DNA of 64,000 bases, taken from NCBI GenBank assembly GCA_022605955.1, contig JAKCOZ010000059.1, positions 1,240,001-1,304,000 on the forward strand, in the 5' to 3' direction. A model generated the notes under the pieces. That model saw only the letters and a list, made by a program, of their open reading frames with translations. It was not told the origin of the DNA and did no database searches. Shown piece after piece: positions 13,518 through 25,700 of this stretch (position 1 is the first letter of the stretch; each line of letters begins with the position of its first letter). The translations under genes were made by a program, and so were the position numbers. This stretch comes from Rallus limicola. Taxonomy: Eukaryota > Chordata > Aves > Gruiformes > Rallidae.

Positions 13518-14349
13518 AAACCTTGTTAAAACAGCAGCAGTCAAAACAGAGATGGCACTTAATTATAATATTGCTTGACTTACTGCGAGCTCCTGACAAT
13601 GTAGCCATCAACAATAACTGTCAAATATACTTCGTTAGCTTTGTTGTTAGCTTGAGATTTGAGTGGAATGTGCAATACCTGTAAGTGAGCAAGATGCAGA
13701 ATATATAAGCCTCACCTGTGGGACAAGCTCCAGGGACAGGACTTTGCTTATACTAGCAATGCAAGTTCTGAGATCAATTTGAAATATCAGCTGGAAAATT
13801 AAGACATCATCGTACTAGGTGTTAACCATTCTTAGGCTCTTAGGAATAATAACCCTCATCAGCTAAGGAATTACAAAGGCAGAATTAAAGAATGCTTTTG
13901 CTTTGTAAAGCCATAATATTTTTATGTAATAAACCTCTCAGAAACTGTCTTTATGGAGTTACACATAAAACAATTTAAAATGCAATGATTATCTGTCTGA
14001 TCCAATGCCTATTGCACTTAATGGTTTTTGGATTAGACCCTATATATATGTATATATCTTAAGAAACCGTATAAGCTCTGCAGTAGCTCATGCAGAAAGC
14101 TTGTGTCTAAATGTCTTTCCCTCTGCTTCCTCCATTTACCAGCACAAAGTATGACTGAACCAGGGCCTCAGGAGAGCTGGAAAGCTCAGCTGAGCATGGA
14201 CTTTGCAGAAATAGAAGGTCATACTACAAAAAGGTTGAATGCTGAATGCAAGTTTCGAGTTAGAAGATTTTTCCTGCTGATGGTGGAGGAAAAAAGAAGA
14301 TACCAAAGACATTTTTAAAGGCAGAACTATAGTTATAAGATTTGCAATT

Positions 14350-14390
14350 AAAAAAAAAAAAAAAAAACAAGAAAAAGAAAAAGAAAGTAA
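14350..14390 (+). repeat. Poly(A) tract followed by (GAAAAA)n-like repeat
   Basis: Eighteen adenines (14350-14367) are followed by CAAG and repeated AAAAAG units. It could be a retroposon tail or a simple repeat. No retrocopy upstream could be recognised. Confidence 0.8.
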
Positions 14391-15331
14391 AATAACAAAA
14401 TCAGAGAAGGAAGATGATGAGATGTGCCAGGAAGCAGCCAAAAATTAAGGTAGGTAGAAGGCATGAGTTGTCATGCTGGAGCAAGTTAGTGTACACTGAA
14501 CACTCGTACAGAACTGTGGAGCTTCCACAGTCTGTCAGAGAGAGTCCAAGGGAATAATCCTTTCTGTGGGAAATCCATGGTATGAAAGGTCTCCAGGACA
14601 TGGTAAATAATTTTGATAGCCTGTGAGAATATATGTGGAAACATGGCCATGGAAAAAAACCTCAAAACTAAATCCTCACAGAAAAAACGTCATTTAATTT
14701 AAAAAAAAAAAAAAATCTATACTTGTTACATTTTTCAGTCTTTAAGCTTCTGTGGTTTATTCTTTGATAGTTTTTGCATATCTGTGAAAGACTAGAAGCT
14801 TTTTTTCTGTACAATACAGAAGGTGTTGCAAATTTCTTTGTTCAATGGAAGACCAGTAGGTAACAGTCAGACTTTGCAATGTATGAGAATTATGTGGATT
14901 GTCTTGCCTAAGACGTTTTCAAATCTGTTAGATGACAGCGGTGTTGTCAACACAAAGGTAGCTGGAACAAGATTGTCTGCTTGGTCGGTGTTTGGCTGTG
15001 AAACTAAATTATCTTGCATGTCCTTCTCCCCTGCTGGCCTTAGTATGATCCTGTCACCAAGAGTGGTCTGATGGTGAAAGCCCTCGTTTAAGGGGTTGAA
15101 TTTGCATCTCTTGGACCTGCAATAGAAGCTGACGGTACTTGAAGCTCTGTTTCTCTCTAAGTAGAAGTGACATAATGAGTAAGACTTAAAGGTAGATCAT
15201 GAAGTTTTAACTATTGGCTGAGGTGTTAGTAATCAAAACACAAGTGGGTTTAGGTGTTAGTTTGATGCTGAGGTGCTAGTAAGCATAATAATGGTGCTGT
15301 GAAAAGGTTTTGGTATCATCTAGGCTTGCAG

Positions 15332-15690
15332 GGTACTGCAGAGGTTTAAAAACCTCCAGCTGTCCCACTGGCATTTTCTTTCAGTATATTTTTGCAGTTT
15401 GCTTCTTTGGTACCACTCTGCTGCTATTCATTCTCTGCTGGCTGCGTGATGCTGCAGTTGCCTCTTACGCAATGCAAATGCGAACAAAGAATAAAGCCTA
15501 CAAAGAGGGATATCAGGCTCTAAAGTTTCTAAAGAATTGACAACACTAATTGTTACGCTTATTGTGCTGTTAATATTTGGATGTTCCTATTCACTGGTGT
15601 CTATGTCTGCTTGCTATTCTCAATTTCTCTTTTGTTTTCACTTGTGGTAATAAAGGCAGAGCTTTCTGTGTCCAGAAACAAGTAACTGGT
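15332..15690 (+). other. Candidate unannotated terminal exon encoding a transmembrane tail
   Basis: An open frame without an initiating ATG runs from 15292 to the TGA at 15538-15540. Candidate acceptors within it are CTTGCAG (ending 15331) and TTTTCTTTCAG (ending 15384), the latter with the better pyrimidine tract. The frame encodes a roughly 20-residue hydrophobic segment (about 15388-15447, with TTLLLFILCWL) followed by RD and a basic, tyrosine-containing tail that ends in FLKN. AATAAA lies at 15649-15654, and a GT-rich stretch at about 15687-15702 could be the downstream polyadenylation element. I do not recognise the protein. The acceptor at 15331 leaves two bases to complete a codon, the same phase as the NRG3 transmembrane exon. 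Alternatives are a 5'-truncated processed pseudogene (but there is no A tail) or chance. Confidence 0.3.
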
Positions 15691-18600
15691 GTGCTCCTGG
15701 TGAGAGTAATTGCTGATGGCTGATTGAGTTCTCATGAAATTGCATTAGTTTGGCTTGTTAATGGGAGTATGGTTGGCTAGTGCCCTTCTGCACTGTATAA
15801 TAGGAGACACCAAAAAGTAGGTGCTTTGTGAGGTCTCACCCCCTGCTTTTCTGACATGACGTGGTCTTTTTGGGGAAAGGGACACAGGTTCTTTGAAAAT
15901 ACCCCTGGCTGCTTTGCTGTTTTCTGCTGAGAGCTGTTTGTTTCTTTTCTTGGTTGCAACTCAGTTGCAGGAATACCACACCACGTAAGGCCATGCGCAG
16001 TCCTTACTGACCAGGAAAAACAGTGGTAAGTATTTAGTTTTGCATCTCAAAGCTGCAAGTTTTCACATGAGATTAAGGCAAGACTTCATCTCATTTATGT
16101 GTAGCTCGTTTGCCTACAATTTCACACTGTGTTACCATGATACTATTTCTTCGGTGACCTAATGCAGTTTTAGTAGAAATGCACTCGACAGTGGGACTGA
16201 TATAAAATAGAAATTAAATCCTTCTGATTTTTAGTGGGTTCTTTTCTTCTCCACCAGACATCATACTTCGCTCCTTTAGGACTGCTGTTCCTTAGGGGGC
16301 TGCTCCTTAGCTGCTTGTCCCTCTCACACATCAGCAAAAGCACAAGCAGCCACCACGCAGGGAGATTACTGTCAGAGGATCACAGTTTTAGACAGCTTTA
16401 CCCTTTTCATCATAAGTTTCTTCTCAGTGTGCTCATCGTTTAAAATGTGGCCATAGATTTTTAGCTGTCAACCTCTATTAGCTGGGCAATGTTTTACCCC
16501 CTATAACTGGAAGTTACGTCAGGGGAGAGAGGAAGAATAGCCTTCATATTTGTTTTTCATTTCTACATAGCAAACTCAGGTTAAAACATTTATATTCAGG
16601 TTGTATCAAAAATGAGTAAGAGAAAACCAAGGTTCATATGTAATTTTTAGACTTATTAGTATATAATAATAATAATGTAGCACAGGTTAGCTTACTGGTA
16701 TTTTTGCAGTAATAGAAGGTCTTAGAGAAACTTAAGAGTTGCTGTAAAAAATTCTGAAACTGAATCTTTCAAAAAGGAAAATTAGCGTATGCACATAGAA
16801 GCTGATGAGGCTTAGGTAATTAATTGATAGATGATTGACATTATCCATCGTAGAAATAAAATAAAAAGAGTTAAAGTTCCTGATATAATTAAATTGTCTT
16901 ACTCGTGAATTGCCAATACATGAAAACTCCTAACCAGACTTTTTGTAAAAAGGATAAAGCTACATTTCATCCCTTAGCTGCCTGTGGAGCTATTTCAAGC
17001 CTAAGATTTAATAAATATGTTGCATTGCATGTACTTAACTAAGTCTTTGAAAGTTTGTTAGATTTGAGTTCTGGTTATAGCTGACACAAATTCCCAAGTT
17101 CCCTGCAGATAAAAGGAAATTATTGTTTCTTAGGAAACCAAAGTTAAAATTAATTTACTTTTCAGAATTACTAGCTTGCTGTTTAAAAGTACTTGTCAAA
17201 TTTTCACTTCATAAAAAGTAGCACTCACTGAGAATATTGGTACCTTTGCTCCATCGGCAACACTAGACATTCTTGTGTACAGTTAGCCTCCTTTTTTCTC
17301 TTTTGTTTTTTACAGATAACACAGTCCTGGTTGGTTCATTTTATTTTGTGGAGGTTTTTATTTTAAGGATGGTTTTGATGGAAATAATTTTTTAGAAGCT
17401 TTTGTTTCATTAATTTTTGAACAAGATTTCACCTTTCACTCAACAACCTAAAACAGCTGGATGAGAGCTCAGGGTTGGAGTACATTGCTTTGCATCCCTT
17501 TTTGCGATGAGTCTATAGCTCTGTTCTTAATTCATAGCTTCAGTTTTAATGTTCCATGCAAAACTAGTGTGAATGCAGCTTTAATATTGTAGAATCAAGC
17601 ACTCAAAATGGGTCAAACAGCTTGAACACTCATCCTTCCCTTCCTTGTACACAGAAAATCATCTCCCTAGTCTTAAATACCAATAGTCAAACTGCATAAT
17701 ATAATGCAATTATAATATATAATGGGCTGCATCTATTTCACTTTGCTCTCATTAAGAGCCTTCTGCTATGGACATTCCACATGTAGAAGAAAATGTATTT
17801 TGTTAATCTTTGTTGCAATCAGAATTATCGAACCATTTTTCCCAAGAGAGGATCACTATCGAAACTATGAAATGCGTTATGAACTTTTGCCAGCAGGAGT
17901 TAGTTTGCTCTGATTCCAGCTTGAAATGTGAATCTGTGCAATTAACCTTGACTCTGCCCTTTCTGTAAACGATAGCAGATACAAACTTCCACTCCTAATT
18001 TGTGAACCTAAGTGTTTTGAAGCCTTTCTTTTAAAAGGGAAATTCTACCCAGGCAGAAATTGAAGTAGGAAACTCAGACTCCAGTAAAGGTAACTGAGAA
18101 TTAGAATGAAATGTGGTATTTTATGTGAAGTAATGCATATGTTTTTAAAGATGTTGGCACAGAATTATGTGTGGCAGGTTTATCTACTTTGTGTATTTGC
18201 ATAGACTCATTCCTTTAGAGGTTAATATTTCGTTTATATTAAATTTAATCATGTTAATCTCTGAAATGGAAGAGGCAATATTATCCTGATGGTTACAGAA
18301 AGAACAAGGATCTTGACTTACTCAAGGTCAAAGAAGGAATTTGTAAACTGTGGTTTGTAGCACTTCAACTGTTAAATCATTCTGTCTTAGCTTAGCACAA
18401 GCTACAGCATATGGCAGTCAATCTGTACGATAGGTTTTTGCAAGTGAAAGAACAGAGAAAACTCTTGGGAGAGTTGGAAGTCTGATGCTGAGGCAATCAC
18501 AGATTTTGTGGAACATGGAGGCTTTTTTTACTCTCTTCATGAATTAAATTTAGAATGCCATATATGGTTCAACATTTCTCACACGTAAGTCTGAGTATAT

Positions 18601-21600
18601 TGAGAAATATGCTTTAACTACTCTCCTGCCTTTTAACTTATGGAAATCTGCATTACATTGGACATCTTGACGTTGTGTTTTCCTCTGTTGTTCTATCTGG
18701 GACTTTAAGAATTCAAGACACCAGTAAGAGTGTAAGTGACAAACACTACTATTGAGGTTCACCTCAGCAGTGAGGGTCTGGCTCTGTGGGACATTCCAAA
18801 CCAACAGGGCACGCTCAGAGGTGTGTTCAGAAAATGCATGGTCAGGGAATGAAAGGAAATGGAAAAAGTGTGTGGCAGTGAGGTCACAGCAGAAGTGACA
18901 GTGCCCACTTTGCTGCACCCGCATGGCTTAGCTTTTGCATGGGGACAAAAAAGAAAGCCTGCCTTCATGCTAGCTTGTAATTTATCAAGGAAAAGCTGGT
19001 TTTATGTTCTATCTGTTCCTCTGCTAACTCATAAATGGCAGGGATTGAGGAAAAGGTGAAGAAGAACGTCTTTCAATTTTCTGGTGAAAAACAAGGTCAT
19101 AGAATTATTTTCATAAAGTTTTCACTGGCATTTATCTGTTGGAGGAAGCACATGGGAAGCAAGTGTTTGTCATACATACCAATTGGAAGATACTGGGCTT
19201 CCTGCATTTATTCTACAGCATGTTTTTACTTGCAGCAGTGCAGGCTGGGTACATTTTGGAGAGGGTAACAAGGAAGGTATGGGAATGCTGAATGCTGTTA
19301 GGGTTTGTGCTGCTTTTTGGGCTGGGAGTAATAGCTTCAGCAGAAAAATTTATTCAGTTTTTCTTTATAGAGCGAAACTTAAGTAATGTGTTCATATGGT
19401 AAATGTCACAATTTCTCAGTTGGCTCGGTTTGAATATTCAGTAATTATTCTCTGTGATGCTTGTGACCATATTGAGATTTTATTCAAGAGCCATTGAAAT
19501 ATGCACAATGAGGGGAGAAGCTATTGGGGGTTTTTTGTTATCATTTTGCTTAGGCCACACGCTCAATGCTGTTCTTCACATTTGAAATAGCTTTCAAAGA
19601 TATTTCAATGAATTCTGAAAATACATAATAGAACTAGAGGATCCAGTGATTATGGTTGGTAATGATACTGTGAATTTAGGTGCTAACAAAGCCTAACATA
19701 ATCTGTTTTAATTAACTAATTTTTTTTTCTCCATAATATGGTTAGAAACATACATTGCTGTTTCTCAAGGACCTTGTACCAGTGTTCTTTCTTTTATAAT
19801 AAAGTCACAAGGTAGAGGCAGGTTTCAGCTTATTTACACAATAAAACTACCATATCCTTTAGAAGTAAGAATCATGAGAAAAATGTGTCAACCCTACCCT
19901 TTTTAATCCTCTGAAGACTTATGTGGATGCTTCAGTGGGTCTTTCCACATGCATAAAGCAGAAGATGACAGCCTTTAGGGGAGTACATTTTAAACAGCAA
20001 AAGAATTTAAAAAAAAATTCAACAAAAAACACCCAAAACCCAAAACTGTAGTACCTGGAATATGGCATGTACCTCTTTTAGTAAGACAGATGAAATGTGA
20101 CTGTGCTGGAAGAAACTTTTCTTCCATGGGTCACCAGTAGTCATTTTGTGTTTCATAATGGTAGCACATTTGAAAGATAAAAGTTTGAAAAATGGAGCAC
20201 TCAAGACACGAGCAGTTTCCATTCGGTGGGGTGACATGACAGAGGGGGAGAGAAGCATTTTGTAGCAGAAATGAAAATACAAAAGAGTTGATAGTATAAA
20301 TAAAGTGATCAGACATGTAACAGGCACAGAATGAATGCGGACTTGTCTATGGGAATCCGGCCTTTCAATAGGCTTCATGTCCTGTGGGAGTTTGTTTGTC
20401 TTTATATTCTGGAGAGAACATAAAGTTCTGTCCATATTTTTTATGAAACAGAATAGTCCACATCTAAGCAGTTTAATATGTTCAGCACTGTGGTTTGTGG
20501 TTGTATTTTGTTGTAAAATGTATGTGTTTTGTGTAACTTGAAAGCTTAGTGGAATTTGTGTTCTGTGATCTTAACTCCTCAACTGGATTATCTGGGAATA
20601 TCCATGACAGTTTATGTTTCCTTGGCTTTAGCTGAAATAATTTCTTGGCTTCTCATTAAATGAGGAATCCTCCCCCTAGAGTATTTATTTCAATGCAATC
20701 TAAGATGGATTACTTCACAGGAAATATATGAATATATGTGAATAAAGACATAATTTCAGACATACTTTAGATTACCTTGGGAAGTCTGTTTCACTATGTA
20801 AACACATGTATGCACAAACTGATGCACATCTTCAACTAAGGGGAAGGAATTTTCTGTTATTCTCTTCTCTGCACGTTGAATTTCTATAGCTATCTGTTCT
20901 GTGAGACTAGAAGTTGTTTGCAGTACAGCTATCACCTTCTGCCTTACTTAAAGGCCCTGTTCACAGGACCTTGCCTGGTGAAGATCTCAGCTGGGCTGTG
21001 TACATGTTTAGAGCAATAGTGAGACTAAATCAAGGCAACAATGAAGAGACCTTCAATGTTTGAGGAGAGTGACAGATTATATTTCTATCAATAAGAAGAA
21101 GTATTTGCGTTTTTTATAAGAGAATGGAAAAATGCTTAACTGATTGTATTTTAAGAATTTGGAGACAAAAATTATGGAGTCCAATACATAAATAAAGATT
21201 GGAAGGATATTCAAAAATGACAAAGGTGTCTAAGAAATGGAGTAAAGTTAATCAATAAGTAGTTCTTTAAATATGCGCAATACAAAATAAAAGGGAAAGC
21301 AAGCATTGATCAGCATGTGTTGAAAGCTAGTGACAGGGATTAATCTGACTACACAAAAGACTTAAATCTTCGCATAGTTATTTGAGCAAGATAATATTGT
21401 CCAGTCTCTGAAGTGTTTTTATCTTGGTAAGACATATTCTAAAGCATCTGTATACAAGACAGCGATAGCTATTCAGAACTAACAAAAGACCATAGCTGCA
21501 TTAAACTCACTATTTCTCAAAAAAAAACCCAAAAAATAAACAAAAAAACAAAAGTACTTAATGAAGACTTTGGTTATAAGAAAAGCCAAATTAAACCTGT

Positions 21601-22684
21601 TTGCACACATTACTTAGATGCTTTTAATTCTTTTAATTTTATTTTAATAATACGCAATGTTTCAGGGAGATTACAGTGTCTAAGTATGTATGGTTTAGTT
21701 CTGGTTTTGAGCAGTAGGGGCTGAAATTGGTATTCAGGCAGAGTAGACTAACGATTGCTGAACTGAACAATTCTTCAACTATTTGCAGTGTGATCCACCT
21801 CAACATAATTCAAAATTTCTAAGATTAGTCCTTTGTGTACTGCAGTGGTGTGGTATACATATTGTTTGGGGAGTCTGCACTGAAGATCTCCAACCTAGAA
21901 AGGAAGTGTAGGCTTGTCAGTGTACAGTGTTTGTACTGTGCTTTGATAATCCTACATGTTGGTTTATAAATTCAGTGTTTGTGTAACTCCAGTTCCCTAT
22001 CAGCTTGTGTCTGATGTCATGAAGCAGTGTTTTATCTTGTTTTCTTAGGTATTTTTCTTTTTTAAAAAATCTACTCCCGAGCAAGTTATATCTGGTACTT
22101 TATAAAATAATAGTCATTGGGATCCATCCAAGTTGATTGTAATTTTTACATTAAGCAAATTTTTAACCGTGGTGTGTTCTGTGTAAGCTTCAAGTACAGG
22201 GAATGGCATGGGAGTAAAGCATTGTAAACATCATTCAATCAGAAAACACATTTTTTGCGTAGCTAAAAAAGAACTCTGAATCTTGTGGGAGCCTGTGAGA
22301 GCTCTGATGGGTCTTGCATTAAGCCAGAAAAGCTCCATGGTTGCAGGGCTCTTGATCCTATGGACAGTAGAAGCTTTCGAAAAAAAGCTGAAAAATAAAA
22401 TGTAGGGCAGAGAAAATACTTAGCTATCCTGATTTTTATTATTATACCTTGCTCAATATACATTGGAACCACTTTCTAAAGCTTTACCAGGAGGCCGTGA
22501 CTCTACCAACCTTATCTAGATGAGAGGTTCAGAGAAGCATCCATTCTATTGAGGAACAGGCCAACCCAGACCTCCAAATCTCTTGTATCTGTCCATCATT
22601 ACCGAAACCATGATGTTCTGAAATCCACTTTTTGCAAGTACTGTTTTCTGATGCTTTCATAATTCTCAATTTTGCTGTTCACAG

Positions 22685-22787
22685 AGAGCGAAGAAGTGTA
22701 CCAGCGCCAGGTGCTGTCTATTTCCTGTATCGTCTTTGGCATAGTCGTAGTGGGCATGCTTTGTGCAGCGTTCTACTTCAAAACAAA
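22685..22787 (+). CDS. NRG3: NRG3 transmembrane exon (neuregulin-3)
   Basis: The exon encodes the end of the juxtamembrane region (SEEVYQRQVL) and the single membrane-spanning segment (core SCIVFGIVVVGMLCAAFYF), then the first basic cytoplasmic residues (KTK). Neuregulin-3 is a membrane-anchored EGF-family ligand precursor for the ERBB4 receptor; this segment holds the ligand in the membrane, next to where neuregulins are shed by proteases. The acceptor is TGCTGTTCACAG and the donor GTAAGA at 22788. The exon starts with AG, completing a GAG codon begun upstream, and ends with two bases of a lysine codon. The sequence matches mammalian NRG3 almost residue for residue from memory, and differs clearly from NRG1 (which has a different membrane segment). 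A 142-residue open frame over 22632-23060 is only another frame of the same bases. Confidence 0.97.
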
Positions 22788-25700
22788 GTAAGAGCCTTCG
22801 TCTGGCGTGTTTCCTATTTAGCTTCTGTGTTTTTTACACCTTTACAGATTTTGAGGTTCTCCCCTCCTTTTGAAGCTGTTCTTTTCTCTGGTCAGGCTAG
22901 AACAGTTCCTCATAGCTACAGTATCAAACAAAAAGAAAATCCAAAAAAAACCAAAACCAGAAGTAATATGTGTTTCAGGAAAGAGATTGTGTCTTTTCCA
23001 GGTTTGGGTTTTTTTTTTTTAGCAATAGTAGTTTGGTATCTTTTACTGTCAGTGGTATAATCACTTTCCTCTTTTGAAAATAAAAGTTTAAACATATCAT
23101 CTCCTTTTTGCATTTCATTTCGTATGCCTGAATGTCCCTTTTGTTTTTGTATGCTGAGAACAAAGGTAATATCAGAAATGTGGAAAGAGACAAGATCTCT
23201 GCAGATGTCTTTAGCCTGTAGCTGATAGTTGTAAACTGCTGATGTAGTTGCATAATGAGTATCTGCAATGAACAAACACATTGAACTATCCAAGAAGGGT
23301 GGAATCATGTCTCCTAAACTATTCTCAAGTTAAATACTTTCCATTCTATTCTTTATCTTCCCAACTAAACATTATTTTATAATATTTATTTTGTGTGTAA
23401 TTTGGGTTGCAAAAAACCTTATAACAAGTACATGACATGCTTGTCATTGACACTGTTTCTATGAATATGTTCTGTATCGTCATCCCTCATTCCTATTCCA
23501 GTTGGAGGTAGTGAGAGAACACATATCAACATCAAGAGTACCTGCATGAAGTTAGATATGGTGCCTGAGCATCAAAATGTTGGAGGTTTGCACTATTGAA
23601 AAGTTTGGATGCTTATCTGAATCCCCCTTTTTAGAATTTATTTTAATGGGTAGGAAATCTGATCAGGGCTACTTTTTATTACCAAAAAAATCCAACCACA
23701 TTTCTATCAGGAAAAAAAAAGTTGGAAAAGTGACCATAGCAGATTATTTTTTTCCCTTTTTCTTCCCCTCAGAGTTCAGGGGCAGCTTGTGCATGATTTG
23801 GGTGAAAATTTGCAGTGATTCATCTTTCATCTAAACACTCTTACCTGTTCTAGTGTCTTGAGGGATTTTATTTCATTGTTCTTTGTACCTAGAGTAGGAC
23901 AGTGCTGCTATCTGAGGGGATGCTGTGGCAGGAGAGCTGTTCTCTGCAAACTTCTTGGTTGTGTAAATTGGGAGCAGATACAACTATTTTGCCACTGCAT
24001 TTAAAATGTCATTAGGTATTTCAGATCTGCGAAAGAGAGAAAGCCTGGAAAGGCTCAAGGTTTATACTGATCAAAAGCAGGATGGGATTGTCAGTTTGGA
24101 AGAACACGCAGTCACCAGATGAGTCTAGTGAGAATAAAATGTCCCAGTGTTGCTCAGCTGTGCCCTGCTTGGTTGTGCACTGTGGTAGGGAGAGGTAGAG
24201 ACCTGGGTTGGAACAGCCTTCAAAATGCCATGGCTTTGAAGTGGTGGGGAGTGCTATGTCTAAAGATAATGAGTAGAAATAATGCTTCGAAGATGATCTT
24301 GCAGGGTAATAGTGCTTCATATCTCAGCAGGAGGTGCGGATGTTGGGTTTGGGGTTTTATCTGCATTATAATTGGGATAGTTAATAGTTACTGGGAAGAG
24401 TTGAAGTGTGCTTATGCCAGATTCTGGGAACTGAATTTCGAAGAGTAATGAGAAAAGGAGCACCTCCAGTACAGTCAAGAGGTCATATCAAATAGATGAA
24501 ACACTATAATGGTAAGATGCTAATCAATCCCTTACTCCCTGTCTGTGGCTCCATCTGGAAAACTGTCCAAAAAGTGGATTAGAGAGTCTAGACTGGGTGG
24601 CATAGAGACTACAAAAAGCAGTATCTTAACTGTGACATTGACCAGTGTCTTAAGGGTGTAAAAACCCAATAAATTTAAAGTGCTGGAACACTTATCGTAT
24701 GTTAGCTCTCAGTCAATGCATTGTCATTTTCAGAAGCTTCTTCATCAGGCAGGTATCTCTTGATCATGCTTAAGAGTAATCAACACGTTCCTTCTGCATG
24801 GGGGGGATAATCCTTCAGAATAATTTGACATATCAAAAAATTTAAATATTGCAAACAGCTATGAAAACTGAATGGTGCACTCTTTCAAAAAAAAGGTTCC
24901 ATGTAGACACTGACCCTGACTTTCTTAGTCTAACAAATGTATAATACCTGCTCTTAGGAATACATGCTTCCCTCTGCACCATTAGATTAAAAGTCCTTCT
25001 TTAAAATAAATTTGATCTGAGGAAGTTTAGAACTATAATTAAACACTGTGCCCTTCCAATTATTCCTTTTTGGGTAATCAAGAAAGTGCTGTAAGTGTTA
25101 GCAACAGACGGAGAGTACAGTAATGGGCTGCTCTTTATGGCTTAGACTTTTATAAATGACTAGTGACTTTATTTCTTGCTGAAGTAACAACACTTTATTG
25201 CTTAATATCTCTAAAGTAGAACACATAAGGCCCATTTGTTTTGAAAACAGAAATTATAAAATAAATATATTAATCAGTTAGTAACTTTGAATTATTAATA
25301 TTTTCTAGTTTTATAACTGTGCATACTATAGCTTGGTGAAATCAATATGCATAAACCTAATATTAATGTTAGGTTGCACAAACATAAAAAGAAATTAATT
25401 GTTAGATTGTTTCTCTCAGTAAATTACCTTTGGGAATCTCAATTGTGGTGTTAAAGATTGCGGCAGTGAAGCTGAATATTCCAGTTTATTTACATGTGTT
25501 TATAGTTGTAGAAACAACTCTAATCCTGGGGTTTCTAAATAAATCCTAATTAGAGTTCTGAAAATTTGTAAATTGTTTTGTTATTTTCATGATTAAATTC
25601 TAAGAGCCTGATTAAACTCTCAGAATTCCTATTTATGGGAGAGATTTCCAAAATACGATACTGTGATCATGTTTTGCTGTCATTGTTTAGACTTTATGTG

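Larger units (their letters stand above)
1..22684 (+). other. NRG3: NRG3 intron upstream of the transmembrane exon (3' part)
   Basis: This AT-rich stretch precedes the transmembrane exon and ends in a normal acceptor (pyrimidine-rich tract, then CACAG at 22680-22684). I looked for the EGF-domain exons and the juxtamembrane exon that should end just before the split codon, and found no match, so they lie outside the window. The intron holds a CR1 tail, a solo LTR, a reverse-strand CR1 fragment, simple repeats and one candidate cryptic exon near 15.3-15.7 kb, each listed separately. The many short open frames here show no recognisable protein family. Confidence 0.8.

Noticed and set aside
20019..20435. 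138-codon open frame on the - strand
   Set aside because: Intronic, AT-rich, without motifs. A second frame on the same strand is also open across part of it.
22632..23060. 142-codon open frame on the + strand
   Set aside because: It overlaps the NRG3 transmembrane exon in another frame and runs on through the donor site; the exon frame is the one that matches neuregulin-3.
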